Source: JBFWWW01 sp050245975
GTDB lineage: Bacteria; Pseudomonadota; Alphaproteobacteria; Rhizobiales; Hyphomicrobiaceae
Reading direction: 5' to 3'
Assembly (NCBI GenBank): GCA_050245975.1
Contig: JBFWWW010000021.1
Span: 1 to 35,061 of the forward strand
Length of the DNA stretch: 35,061 nt
Shown here: one piece after another, positions 1-8,371 of the stretch
How the letters are laid out: every line of letters starts with the position of its first letter
How positions within the stretch are numbered: the stretch's first letter is position 1
Notes under the pieces: generated by a model
Told to the model about the DNA's origin: nothing
Seen by the model: the letters and a program-made list of their open reading frames with translations, nothing else
The model's database searches: none
Made by a program: the position numbers and the translations under genes

Positions 1-1676
1 GGGGGCTCACCATCGGGCTGGAGCTGAAGCGCGAGAAGGACGGCAAGACGATGCACGCGCTGCTGCCGATCCCGACGCAGCTCGACCGGTTCCTGCGCCT
101 GCCGTCGCTGTCGATCGCCGGCCCCGACCCCTCGGATATCCGCTTCATCCGCATCGAGACGCTGATCGCGATGTTCCTCGGCCGGTTGTTTCCGGGGTTC
201 ATCGCGCGCAGCCACGGCGCGTTCCGCGTCCTGCGCGACAGCGACATCGAGGTGCAGGAGGAGGCCGAAGACCTCGTCCGCTCGTTCGAGACGGCCCTGA
301 AGCGCCGCCGGCACGGCAACGTGATCCGGCTCGAGATCGACGGGCAGATGCCGGCCCGGCTGCAGCGCTTCGTCGTCGACGAGCTGGAGGTGCGCGACGA
401 CGGCATCTTCGTGAAGGAAGGTCTGCTGGGCCTTGCCGACACGGCGCAGATCATCGTCTCCGACCGGTCGGACCTCGTCTTCAAGCCGTTTGAAATCCGC
501 TTTCCCGAGCGCATCCGCGAGTTCAACGGCGATTGCTTCGCGGCCATCGGCAAGAAGGACATCATCGTCCATCACCCCTACGAATCGTTCGACGTCGTGC
601 TGCAGTTCCTGCGCCAGGCCGTCGCCGATCCGAACGTGATGGCGATCAAGTGGACGCTCTACCGCACCTCGCGCGACAGCCCTATCGTGCACGCGCTGAT
701 GGAGGCCGCCGAGAGCGGCAAGACGGTCACGGCGGTGGTCGAGCTGAAGGCGCGCTTCGACGAGGCCGCCAACATCGGCCTCGCGCGCGAGCTGGAGACG
801 GCCGGCGTGCACGTCGTCTACGGCTTTCTGGAGCTGAAGACTCACGCCAAGCTCGGGCTCGTGGTGCGGCGCGAGGGCGAGATGCTGACGACCTACGCGC
901 ACATCGGCACCGGCAACTATCATCCGGTGAAGGCGAAGATCTACACCGACCTGTCGTTTTTCACGGCGAGCCCCGCCGTCGGCCGCGACATCACGCGCAT
1001 CTTCAATTTCGTCACCGGCTATGCCGAGCCGACAGGTCTCGAGACGATGGCGGCCAGCCCGCGCGGGGTGCGTGACCGCATCCTGCAGCACATCGGCGAG
1101 GAAATCGCGCATGCCAAGGCGGGCCGACCGGCCGCCATCTGGATGAAAATGAATGCGCTGGTCGATACGCAGATCATCGAGGCGCTCTACGAGGCGAGCG
1201 GCGCCGGCGTGTCGATCGATCTCGTCGTGCGCGGCATCTGCTGCCTGCGGCCGGGGATACCCGGGTTGTCGGAGAACATCCGGGTCAAAAGCATCATCGG
1301 CCGTTTCCTCGAGCACGGCCGCGTCTATTGTTTCGGCGCCGGCCGCGGACTCCCCTCGCCGCACGCGCTCGTCTATATCAGCTCGGCCGACATGATGCCG
1401 CGCAACCTCGACCGGCGCGTGGAGGTCATGGTCGCCATCACGAATCCGACGGTGCACGAGCAGGTCCTCAACCAGATCATGGTCGCCAACCTCAAGGACA
1501 ACCAGCAGAGCTGGCGCGTGCTCGCCGACGGCTCGTCCGAGCGCATGCACCCGGCGCCGGGCGAGGAACCTTTCAACGCGCACCAATATTTCATGACCAA
1601 TCCGAGCCTTTCGGGCCGCGGTCGGTCGCTTCAGGAAAGTCCACCGCGCCGTTTCGGCATGCCCGAGATGGGCTAG
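1..1676 (+). CDS. ppk1: Polyphosphate kinase 1 (5' partial)
   Basis: Polyphosphate kinase transfers the gamma phosphate of ATP onto a growing polyphosphate chain. The frame is open from base 3, and the first visible residues (GLTIGLELKREKDGKTMHAL) already match the middle of the family, so the N-terminal part lies upstream of the window; ATG 51 is an internal Met, not the start. The two C-terminal phospholipase-D-like domains are intact. The histidine of KTHAKLG (codon 843-845) and the one in EHGRVYCFG (codon 1314-1316) fit the two active-site histidines known in E. coli PPK, and YAHIGTGNYHP follows the first. The stop is 32 bases before ppx, and the pair is very likely one operon for making and breaking polyphosphate. 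Identity is certain; only the start is missing. Confidence 0.97.
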   Translation, partial: GLTIGLELKREKDGKTMHALLPIPTQLDRFLRLPSLSIAGPDPSDIRFIRIETLIAMFLGRLFPGFIARSHGAFRVLRDSDIEVQEEAEDLVRSFETALKRRRHGNVIRLEIDGQMPARLQRFVVDELEVRDDGIFVKEGLLGLADTAQIIVSDRSDLVFKPFEIRFPERIREFNGDCFAAIGKKDIIVHHPYESFDVVLQFLRQAVADPNVMAIKWTLYRTSRDSPIVHALMEAAESGKTVTAVVELKARFDEAANIGLARELETAGVHVVYGFLELKTHAKLGLVVRREGEMLTTYAHIGTGNYHPVKAKIYTDLSFFTASPAVGRDITRIFNFVTGYAEPTGLETMAASPRGVRDRILQHIGEEIAHAKAGRPAAIWMKMNALVDTQIIEALYEASGAGVSIDLVVRGICCLRPGIPGLSENIRVKSIIGRFLEHGRVYCFGAGRGLPSPHALVYISSADMMPRNLDRRVEVMVAITNPTVHEQVLNQIMVANLKDNQQSWRVLADGSSERMHPAPGEEPFNAHQYFMTNPSLSGRGRSLQESPPRRFGMPEMG

Positions 1677-1708
1677 CGGCTGGACGCGAAGGCAAGGCAG
1701 CGGAGGAC

Positions 1709-3241
1709 ATGGCAGACAACGGCGGACGCGCGGGGTCCAGAAACCTGGAGCCCCTCGGAGTGATCGACATCGGGTCGAACTCCGTGCGCCTCGTCATCTA
1801 TGAGGGCGCGGTCCGCAGCCCGGCGCCGATTTTCAACGAGAAGGTGCTGTGCGGGCTCGGCCGGTCCGTGGCGACGACGGGCCACCTCGGCGCGGAGGCC
1901 GTCGAGCGGGCGCTTGCGGCGCTGGTCCGATTCCGCGCCATCGCCAACGTCCTCGACGTGAAGAACCTGCGCGCCATCGCGACCGCGGCCTGCCGCGATG
2001 CGGTGGACGGCCCCGACTTCATCGCCCGCGGCGAGCGCATCATCGGCAACCGCATCCAGGTGCTCTCCGGCCAGCAGGAGGCCGAACTGGCGGCCAAGGG
2101 CATCATGATGGGCTTCTGCTCGCCGGACGGGTTCGCCGGCGATCTCGGCGGCGGCAGCCTGGAACTCATCGACGTCGACGGCGCGTCGCTGAAGCAGTCG
2201 ACGACGCTGCCGCTCGGCGGGCTGCGGCTGCTCGACACCAGCGGCGGCAAGATGGACCGCGCGGTCGATATCGTCGACGAGCAGCTCGGCTCGGTGTCCT
2301 GGCTCGGTAAGGGGACGGGGCGCACGTTCTATGCGGTCGGCGGCACGTGGCGGGCCATCGGCAAGCTGCACATGGACCACATGAACTACCCGCTGCACGT
2401 CATGCACGGCTATCGGATCGAGACCAAGGCCGCCATCGACTTCTGCGAGGACCTGCGCAAGTCGAAGAAGCTCGGGGCCTTCCCCGGCATCGAGGGCATC
2501 GCGCGCGCCCGGCGCGAGGTGCTGCCCTACGGCGCGCTCGTCATGGAGCGGCTGCTGAAGCAGCTGCGGCCGAGCGAGGTGGTCTTCTCGGTGTTCGGCA
2601 TCCGCGAGGGCCTGCTCTACAGCCTGCTGTCACCTGCGGAACGGCGCAAGGACCCGCTCATCTCGTTCTGCCTCGACTATGCGCGCATGCATTCGCGATC
2701 GGTGGAGCATGCCGAGGAGCTGTGCGCCTGGACGGACGTCCTGTTCGAACCGCCGGGGCCCAAGGAGAGCGACGAGGAGAAGCGCCTGCGGCATGCCGCC
2801 TGCCTGCTGTCCGACATCAGCTGGCGGGCCCATCCCGACTACCGTGGCGAGCAGAGCCTGAACCTCATCGCGCATGGCGCGCTGGGCGGTATCGACCACC
2901 CCGGACGGATGCTGCTGGCGCTGGCCATCTACTTCCGCCACGTCGGCGGCGATTCGGAAGAGGAGGGCCAGGAAGACCTGTCGGACCGGCTCAAGGCCGT
3001 TCTTCCGAAAAAGCTGTTGAAGCGCGCGCGCATCATCGGGGCGGCGGTGCGCGCAGCGCATATGTTGTCCATCGGCCGCCAGGGAATCATCGACGAGGCT
3101 CCGCTGAGCTATGAGCGCGACCGCCTTGTGCTGACGATCCCGAAAGCCTATGCCGCGCTCGACGGCGAGCGGCTGAGGCGCCGATTCGCGGCGTTGGCCG
3201 AACAGCTCGGGCGAGAGCCGGAGGTCAGGGTACGGCGCTAG
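1709..3241 (+). CDS. ppx: Exopolyphosphatase (Ppx/GppA family)
   Basis: Ppx removes terminal phosphate from polyphosphate; family members may also hydrolyse pppGpp. The protein has 510 residues, normal for the family. VIDIGSNSVRLV near residue 20 is the first phosphate-binding loop of the ASKHA fold, ATAACRDAVDG follows, and DLGGGSLELIDV is the second loop. The C-terminal part contains an HD-like helical region (LSDISWRAHPDYRG, then LALAIYFRHVGG), as in long Ppx proteins. I chose ATG 1709 because GGAGG lies just upstream and the open frame before it overlaps ppk1 out of frame; the spacing of two bases is short, so a slightly later start is possible. It sits directly behind ppk1 and probably shares its transcript. 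Confidence 0.94.
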   Translation: MADNGGRAGSRNLEPLGVIDIGSNSVRLVIYEGAVRSPAPIFNEKVLCGLGRSVATTGHLGAEAVERALAALVRFRAIANVLDVKNLRAIATAACRDAVDGPDFIARGERIIGNRIQVLSGQQEAELAAKGIMMGFCSPDGFAGDLGGGSLELIDVDGASLKQSTTLPLGGLRLLDTSGGKMDRAVDIVDEQLGSVSWLGKGTGRTFYAVGGTWRAIGKLHMDHMNYPLHVMHGYRIETKAAIDFCEDLRKSKKLGAFPGIEGIARARREVLPYGALVMERLLKQLRPSEVVFSVFGIREGLLYSLLSPAERRKDPLISFCLDYARMHSRSVEHAEELCAWTDVLFEPPGPKESDEEKRLRHAACLLSDISWRAHPDYRGEQSLNLIAHGALGGIDHPGRMLLALAIYFRHVGGDSEEEGQEDLSDRLKAVLPKKLLKRARIIGAAVRAAHMLSIGRQGIIDEAPLSYERDRLVLTIPKAYAALDGERLRRRFAALAEQLGREPEVRVRR

Positions 3242-3321
3242 ACTTGGGGATCGCAGGGCTTGGGCGGCCTTCGCCATGATTCGCTGTTACGCTGATACGC
3301 CTGCTGGAGACGAACCGATTC

Positions 3322-4227
3322 ATGGCTGATGACCCCTACGGCGTTCTTGGCGTGCCGCGGACGGCCTCGGACGAGGAGATCCGGCGCGCCTATCGCAAGC
3401 TCGCCAAGGAACTGCACCCCGACCTCAATCCGAAAAGCGGCACCGCTGCCGAGGACCGGTTCAAGAAGGTCACCGCGGCCTACGAGATCATCGGCGACGC
3501 GACCAAGCGCCAGCAGTTCGACCGCGGCGAGATCGATGCCGCCGGCGAGCCGCGCCGCCGCTATCAGCGCGCGCATGCGGGCGGGCCGTTCCGGGGGCCG
3601 GGGGCGGGCGGCGCAGGGGGAGCGCGGCCAGAGGATTTCGGCATCGGCGATATCTTCTCCGACCTGTTCGGCGGCAACCATCGCCCCTTCGCCGGCCGGG
3701 GGCAGGATGTCCGCTACACGCTGGACGTCGATTTTCTCGAATCGGTGCTGGGCTCGCGCAAGCGCGTCACGCTGCCCGATGGCGGCGCGCTCGATCTCAC
3801 CGTGCCGTCCGGCGTCGCGGACGGGCAGGTGCTGCGCCTGAAGGGCAAGGGCGCGGCCGGCGTGCGCGGCGGCGAGCCGGGCGACGCGCTGGTCGAGATC
3901 CGCGTGCGCACGCATCCCCAGTTCAAGCGCCAGGGCGACGACGTCCTGCTGGAGGTGCCGGTCACCATCGACGAGGCGGTGCTGGGCGCGAAGATCGAGG
4001 TGCCGACGCCGACGGGACGGGTCCAGCTCACCATCCCGAAGGGCACCAGCTCGGGCAAGACGCTGCGCCTCAAGGGCAAGGGCGTCGTGAATGCCGGCTC
4101 CGGCAAGACGGGCGATCAGCTCGTGACGGTGCGCATCGTGCTGCCGGACACGATCGACGAGAAGCTCGCCTACTTCATGTCGGAATGGCGCCAGAAGCAC
4201 CGCTACGATCCAGGGCGCGGCAGCTAG
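3322..4227 (+). CDS. DnaJ-class co-chaperone (CbpA-like, no zinc finger)
   Basis: This is a type II J-domain protein of 301 residues that should stimulate DnaK ATPase and hold unfolded clients in the cytoplasm. The J domain covers about residues 4-70, with the HPD triad at 32-34 (KELHPDLNP). A Gly/Phe-rich linker follows (about 85-130, ending near FSDLFGG), then the two beta domains of the DnaJ C-terminal fold, marked by VPSGVADGQVLRLKGKG and the matching IPKGTSSGKTLRLKGKG. The CxxCxGxG zinc repeats of true DnaJ are absent, so CbpA/DjlA-type naming is preferred to dnaJ. It is 80 bases downstream of ppx on the same strand and is followed by a hairpin at the stop codon. Confidence 0.93.
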   Translation: MADDPYGVLGVPRTASDEEIRRAYRKLAKELHPDLNPKSGTAAEDRFKKVTAAYEIIGDATKRQQFDRGEIDAAGEPRRRYQRAHAGGPFRGPGAGGAGGARPEDFGIGDIFSDLFGGNHRPFAGRGQDVRYTLDVDFLESVLGSRKRVTLPDGGALDLTVPSGVADGQVLRLKGKGAAGVRGGEPGDALVEIRVRTHPQFKRQGDDVLLEVPVTIDEAVLGAKIEVPTPTGRVQLTIPKGTSSGKTLRLKGKGVVNAGSGKTGDQLVTVRIVLPDTIDEKLAYFMSEWRQKHRYDPGRGS

Positions 4228-4242
4228 GGTGCAGCGCACCCT
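4226..4242 (+). terminator. Hairpin at the end of the J-protein gene
   Basis: AGGGTGC, loop AGC, GCACCCT form a perfect 7-bp stem that overlaps the stop codon. A TTTT run follows only about 10 bases later, so termination is likely but not of the textbook form. Confidence 0.4.
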
Positions 4243-4350
4243 GGCGCGCAGGTTTTCCGTTCAATCCGGGTCACGTGGCGGTGAGGCCGGCTGGTCCCTT
4301 GCGACGGACACGCCATATCAGGTGTGACCGGAGGATGGAGGCCGGCGCAC

Positions 4351-4476
4351 ATGCGGTACGTCCTTGGAGCCATGCTGACGCTCGCGCTGATCCTGGCGGT
4401 GATCGGCAGCGTCCGCGCGGGGACGGGGACGCCCTTCGCGGCGTCAGACGGCCGAACCGTCGCGTGCAGCCTTTGA
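4351..4476 (+). CDS. Possible small membrane or exported peptide (41 aa)
   Basis: A 41-residue frame starts MRYVLGAMLTLALILAV and continues with IGSVRAG, giving one hydrophobic segment (about residues 4-19) that could be a signal peptide or a single membrane helix, followed by a short polar tail. GGAGG at 4337-4341 is nine bases upstream of the ATG, which is good spacing. Its last 33 bases overlap the 3' end of rnd on the other strand. I do not recognise a family, and such short frames arise by chance at high G+C, so the call rests on the ribosome-binding site and the hydrophobic pattern only. Confidence 0.4.
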   Translation: MRYVLGAMLTLALILAVIGSVRAGTGTPFAASDGRTVACSL

Positions 4477-5625
4477 GGCCGTCGGCACGGCGACAACCAC
4501 GCCGTGCTCGACGCCGAGAGCCACCGAGCCCTGTTTCAGGCGCTCGGCATCCTCGCCGAACAGACGCCGCCGCCAGCCCTTGAGCGCGGGCACGTCGGCG
4601 TCGTCACCCATGGCGATGCGTTCCAGATCGTCGGTGTCGGCGATCAGACGCGGCGCCACCTTGTGGCGCGCCGCACTGGCTTTCAGCAGCACGCGCAGCA
4701 GATCGACGAGCGCCGCGCGGTCGGCCGGCAGTTGGGCGTTGACCGGCATGGGCGGCAGCGTCTTGAAGTCGCGCGCCAGACCCTGGCGAACCGCCTCGAT
4801 GATCTCGCGGGCGCGATGCGACCTCGAAAAGCCGTCGCTCAGCGTGCGCAGGCCTGAGAGGTCGGTCGTCTCCGTCGGCGCATGCGTGGCGATATCGTAG
4901 AGCGCCTCGTCGCGCAGGACGCGGTTGCGGGGCACGTTCTGCTCCTGCGCCGCGCGCTCGCGCCAGGCGGCAAGTTCGATCAGAACAGCGAAGCCCTTGC
5001 GGTTGCGTGCGCGCATCTTCAGGCGCCTCCACGCGTCCTCGGGGTGGGATTCGTAGGTGGCGCGATCCGTAAGCGTCGCCATCTCCTCATCCACCCAGCT
5101 TGCGCGCCCCGAGCTCTCGAGCTGCTTGCGCAGCGCGAGATAGACGTCGCACAGGTGCGTCACGTCGCCGAGGGCATAGGTGAGCTGGCGCTGCGACAGC
5201 GGCCGGCGCGACCAGTCCGTGAAGCGGGAGCTCTTGTCGATATCGACGTTGGTGATCTGCTTGACGAGATTGACGTAGCTGATGGCCTCGCCGAAGCCGC
5301 ACACCATGGCGGCCACCTGCGTATCGAAGATGGGGTGCGGAATGAGGTCGGCCTGATGCCAGACGATTTCGATGTCCTGGCGGGCGGCATGGAAGACCTT
5401 GGTCACGCGCTCGTTGGCCATCAGCGCATAGAACGGCGCGAGATCGATGCCGTCCGCCAGCGGGTCGACGATGACCTGGGCCGTGGGCCCGGCCAGCTGC
5501 ACGAGGCAGAGGATCGGCCAGAACGTCTGCTCGCGCATGAATTCGGTGTCGACGGCGACGAAGTCCGCGGCCGCCAGCTCGGCACAGGCCTGGGTCAAAT
5601 CCTGGGTGGTGGTGATGACGCGCAT
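4444..5625 (-). CDS. rnd: Ribonuclease D
   Basis: RNase D is a 3'-5' exoribonuclease that trims tRNA precursors. The 393-residue protein has the DEDDy exonuclease domain: D26 and E28 in VDTEF, D84 in AARQDIEI, and Y150 with D154 in YALGDVTHL. An HRDC domain follows (about 205-285, RNRKGFAVLIELAAWRERAA onwards), and a second helical region ends the protein. I chose ATG 5625 because MRVITTTQDL is where family similarity begins; the 27 residues before it in the open frame are low-complexity. It is transcribed away from aspS, and the two starts are 143 bases apart, so both promoters must lie in that short gap. Confidence 0.95.
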   Translation of the reverse strand: MRVITTTQDLTQACAELAAADFVAVDTEFMREQTFWPILCLVQLAGPTAQVIVDPLADGIDLAPFYALMANERVTKVFHAARQDIEIVWHQADLIPHPIFDTQVAAMVCGFGEAISYVNLVKQITNVDIDKSSRFTDWSRRPLSQRQLTYALGDVTHLCDVYLALRKQLESSGRASWVDEEMATLTDRATYESHPEDAWRRLKMRARNRKGFAVLIELAAWRERAAQEQNVPRNRVLRDEALYDIATHAPTETTDLSGLRTLSDGFSRSHRAREIIEAVRQGLARDFKTLPPMPVNAQLPADRAALVDLLRVLLKASAARHKVAPRLIADTDDLERIAMGDDADVPALKGWRRRLFGEDAERLKQGSVALGVEHGVVVAVPTASKAARDGSAV

Positions 5626-5768
5626 GGCCGCGCTATAGCGCAGCCGATGGGCCTTGTCGCCAGCTTTCCGGCCTGCTCCGGCGGGCCGGTCCCGGCTTCT
5701 TGACAAAGGATTTAACGCATGCGCTTGTCCGCCTCGTCCAACTGCAACCGGAGACGAGGCTGGCGGCC

Positions 5769-7616
5769 ATGGCCGAGGCGAAACTGCACCGATATCGCTC
5801 GCACACCTGCGGGGCGCTCCGGTCGGCCGATGTCGGCCGTACCGTGCGGCTTTCGGGCTGGGTGCATCGGGTGCGCGACCACGGCGGGCTGCTGTTCATC
5901 GACCTGCGCGACCACTACGGGGTGACGCAGGTTGTCGCAGACCCCGACAGCCAGGCCTTCAAGGTGGCCGAGACGGTGCGCTCGGAGTGGGTGATCCGCG
6001 TCGACGGCACGGTGCGCGAGCGGCCCGAGGTCAACGGCAAGTCCACCGTCAACGCCGAGCTGCCCACCGGCGAGGTCGAGCTGGTCGCCGCCGAGATCGA
6101 GGTGCTGTCGGCGGCCAAGGAGCTGCCGGTGCCGGTGTTCGGCGAGCCGGACTATCCGGAGGACCTGCGGCTGACCTACCGCTTCCTCGATCTACGCCGC
6201 GAGACGCTGCACGCCATCATCATGACGCGGCTCGCGATCACGCGCGCGATCCGCCACCGCATGCACGAGGCCGGCTTCAACGAGTTCCCGACGCCGATCC
6301 TCACCGCGTCCTCGCCCGAGGGCGCGCGCGACTTCCTGGTTCCCTCGCGCATCCATGCCGGCAAGTTCTACGCCCTGCCGCAGGCGCCGCAGCAGTACAA
6401 GCAGCTGCTGATGATGTCGGGCTTCGACCGCTATTTCCAGATCGCGCCCTGCTTCCGCGACGAGGATCCGCGCGCCGACCGGCTGCCCGGCGAGTTCTAC
6501 CAGCTCGACGTCGAGATGAGCTTCGTGGAGCAGGAGGACGTGTTCTCCACCATGGAGCCGATCATCACCGGCGTGTTCGAGGAATTCGCGACGGCGACCG
6601 GCACGCGCATGCGCGTCGACAAGGGTTGGCAGCGCATCCCCTACGACACGGCGATCGCGAAATACGGCACCGACAAGCCGGACCTGCGCAACCCGATCGA
6701 GATGCAGGACGTCACCGAGCACTTCCGCGGCTCGGGCTTCAAGGTGTTCGCCGCCATGATCGAGCAGGACCCGAAGGTCCGCGTCTGGGCGATCCCGGCG
6801 CCGAAGGGCGGCTCCAGAGCCTTCTGCGACCGCATGAACAAGTGGGCCATCGAGGAGCACAAGCAGCGCGGCCTCGGCTACATCATGTGGCGCGCGGAGG
6901 AGGGGCCGGCCGGCGCGGGGCCCATCGCCAAGAACATCGGCGCCGAGCGCGCGGGCGCGATCTTCAAGCAGACGGGGCTTGCGATCGGCGATGCCTGCTT
7001 CTTCGTCGCCGGCGATCCCGCGGCGTTCTACAAGTTCGCCGGCCTGGCGCGCGACGAGGTGGGCCGCGAGCTGAAGCTGATCGACGAGGGCCGCTTCGCC
7101 TTCGCCTGGATCGTCGACTTCCCCTTCTACGAGTGGAACGAGGAGGCCAAGAAGATCGATTTCTCGCACAACCCGTTCTCGATGCCGAAGGGCGGCCGCG
7201 AGGCGCTGGAGGCGGCGGAGAAGGCGGGACGGGATGCCGTGCTGTCGATCAAGGCCAACCAGTACGACATGGTGTGCAACGGCTACGAGATCGCGTCCGG
7301 CTCGATCCGCAACCACCTGCCCGACACGATGGTGAAGGCGTTCGAGATCACCGGCCTTACGCGCGCCGATGTCGAGAGCCGCTTCGGCGGCCTCTATCGC
7401 GCGTTCCAGTACGGGGCCCCGCCGCACGGCGGCATGGCGGCCGGCATCGAGCGCATGGTGATGCTGCTGACGGGCTGCAAGACGGTGCGCGACGTGGCGC
7501 TGTTCCCGATGAACCAGCAGGCGAACGACCTGCTGATGGGGGCGCCGAGCGAAGTGACGCCGGCGCAGCTTCGCGAGCTGCACCTGCGGCTTGCGGCGCC
7601 CGAGCGCAAGGCCTGA
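5769..7616 (+). CDS. aspS: Aspartyl-tRNA synthetase (probably non-discriminating)
   Basis: A class II synthetase of 615 residues that charges tRNA-Asp. An N-terminal OB-fold anticodon-binding domain covers about residues 20-125 (GWVHRVRDHGG), followed by the catalytic core: class II motif 2 around FRDEDPRADRLPGEF, the bacterial GAD insertion in the middle, and motif 3 at GGMAAGIERMVML near the C terminus. ATG 5769 (MAEAKLHRYRSH) is where similarity begins; upstream codons overlap the rnd promoter region. His38 in RDHGG corresponds, by my recall of Pseudomonas work, to a residue typical of AspRS enzymes that also charge tRNA-Asn; such enzymes depend on GatCAB amidotransferase. That is inference from one residue. 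Confidence 0.97.
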   Translation: MAEAKLHRYRSHTCGALRSADVGRTVRLSGWVHRVRDHGGLLFIDLRDHYGVTQVVADPDSQAFKVAETVRSEWVIRVDGTVRERPEVNGKSTVNAELPTGEVELVAAEIEVLSAAKELPVPVFGEPDYPEDLRLTYRFLDLRRETLHAIIMTRLAITRAIRHRMHEAGFNEFPTPILTASSPEGARDFLVPSRIHAGKFYALPQAPQQYKQLLMMSGFDRYFQIAPCFRDEDPRADRLPGEFYQLDVEMSFVEQEDVFSTMEPIITGVFEEFATATGTRMRVDKGWQRIPYDTAIAKYGTDKPDLRNPIEMQDVTEHFRGSGFKVFAAMIEQDPKVRVWAIPAPKGGSRAFCDRMNKWAIEEHKQRGLGYIMWRAEEGPAGAGPIAKNIGAERAGAIFKQTGLAIGDACFFVAGDPAAFYKFAGLARDEVGRELKLIDEGRFAFAWIVDFPFYEWNEEAKKIDFSHNPFSMPKGGREALEAAEKAGRDAVLSIKANQYDMVCNGYEIASGSIRNHLPDTMVKAFEITGLTRADVESRFGGLYRAFQYGAPPHGGMAAGIERMVMLLTGCKTVRDVALFPMNQQANDLLMGAPSEVTPAQLRELHLRLAAPERKA

Positions 7617-7631
7617 GGCCGCTGCGCGGCT

Positions 7632-7657
7632 GCCTCCGTGCGGCCGCGCGCGGAGGC
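7632..7657. terminator. Hairpin between convergent aspS and small secreted gene
   Basis: An 11-bp stem (GCCTCCGTGCG / CGCGCGGAGGC, one G-U pair) with a GCCG loop fills the gap between the two convergent genes. Position and strength fit a shared transcription terminator, but there is no T run on either side. Confidence 0.5.
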
Positions 7658-7658
7658 G

Positions 7659-7964
7659 TTACTGGCTGAAGTCGCCGCCGGGATGATTGTTGCGCTGGAT
7701 CTCCCAGAAATCCACGGTCTCGTCGCGCAGGGTATCGCGGCACGAGCCCTTGCAGCCGATCCAGGTGCCGCCGGGCATGCGGACCTCGAGCCCGTACTGG
7801 CCCTGCCGCAGCGGCCCGCTGACGCTGCCGTGGCCGTAGAGGCTCTCCGCCGTGATGGTGGCGCCGGCCACCTCGACCTGCCGCGGCTGCTTCGGCGCCG
7901 CATGCGCCGTCGCAGCAACGGCCAAGCCGGCGAGCGCAGCGAGAAGACCTGCCGTCATCCGCAT
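7659..7964 (-). CDS. Small secreted protein, second of a tandem pair
   Basis: The 101-residue product has a clear signal peptide (MRMTAGLLAALAGLAVAATA, cleavage probably after HAA) and a short mature domain with YGHGSVSGP, EVRMPGGTWIGCK and CRDTLRDETVDFW. The two cysteines (CKGSCR) could form a disulfide in the periplasm. The ATG at 7962-7964 is eight bases behind a GGGGGGA ribosome-binding site; the longer frame adds only charged residues before the signal peptide. It lies 36 bases downstream of a paralogue sharing YGHGS, PGGTWI, CK-CR-TLR and DFW. Similar short proteins occur in Rhizobiales as uncharacterised proteins; I know of no function. Confidence 0.75.
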   Translation of the reverse strand: MRMTAGLLAALAGLAVAATAHAAPKQPRQVEVAGATITAESLYGHGSVSGPLRQGQYGLEVRMPGGTWIGCKGSCRDTLRDETVDFWEIQRNNHPGGDFSQ

Positions 7965-8000
7965 CGTGATGTTCCCCCCGTGGCGGCGCATCTGCGCCGG

Positions 8001-8285
8001 TTAGCGCCGCGAGCGGCTCGGCCGGTCGCGGTCCTTCGTGTCCCAGAAATCGATGGTCTCTTCGCGCAGCGTGGTCCTGCAGTCCAGCTTGCAGCTGATC
8101 CAGGTGCCGCCGGGCAGCCGCACCTCGGGGCCGAACCGGCCCGGGCGCACAGGGGCCGTGATGGAGCCGTGCCCGTAGATGCTGTGCGCGGTCACCGTCC
8201 GCACCCGGGCAGCCGAGGCGGGGATGGACATTGCGACAGCGCCCGCACCTGCGGCCGCGAGGCCAATCATCAACCCGATGCGCAT
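8001..8285 (-). CDS. Small secreted protein, first of a tandem pair
   Basis: The 94-residue product has an N-terminal signal peptide (MRIGLMIGLAAAGAGAVAMS, then IPASAA) and the same mature domain as its downstream neighbour: YGHGSITAP, EVRLPGGTWISCK, CRTTLREETIDFW, then a basic tail rich in Arg, Asp and Ser. ATG 8285 follows GGAG at a suitable distance. The pair probably arose by duplication and is likely co-transcribed. The mature domains agree at most positions while signal peptides and tails differ, which suggests selection on the core. Function unknown. Confidence 0.75.
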   Translation of the reverse strand: MRIGLMIGLAAAGAGAVAMSIPASAARVRTVTAHSIYGHGSITAPVRPGRFGPEVRLPGGTWISCKLDCRTTLREETIDFWDTKDRDRPSRSRR

Positions 8286-8371
8286 CTCAATGCTCCGTGC
8301 CGTGTCCAATTGGTCAGATCGTTGCGCAGATATAGGCCGCAGGACATGCGCCGCCAAGGGAGCGGCACTAT

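Noticed and set aside
4185..4583. 132-codon frame after the J-protein gene
   Set aside because: Overlaps the end of the J-protein gene and then rnd antisense; Arg/Pro-rich with no start signal.
5654..7669. 671-codon plus-strand frame overlapping aspS
   Set aside because: A different reading frame of the aspS region; aspS is unambiguous.
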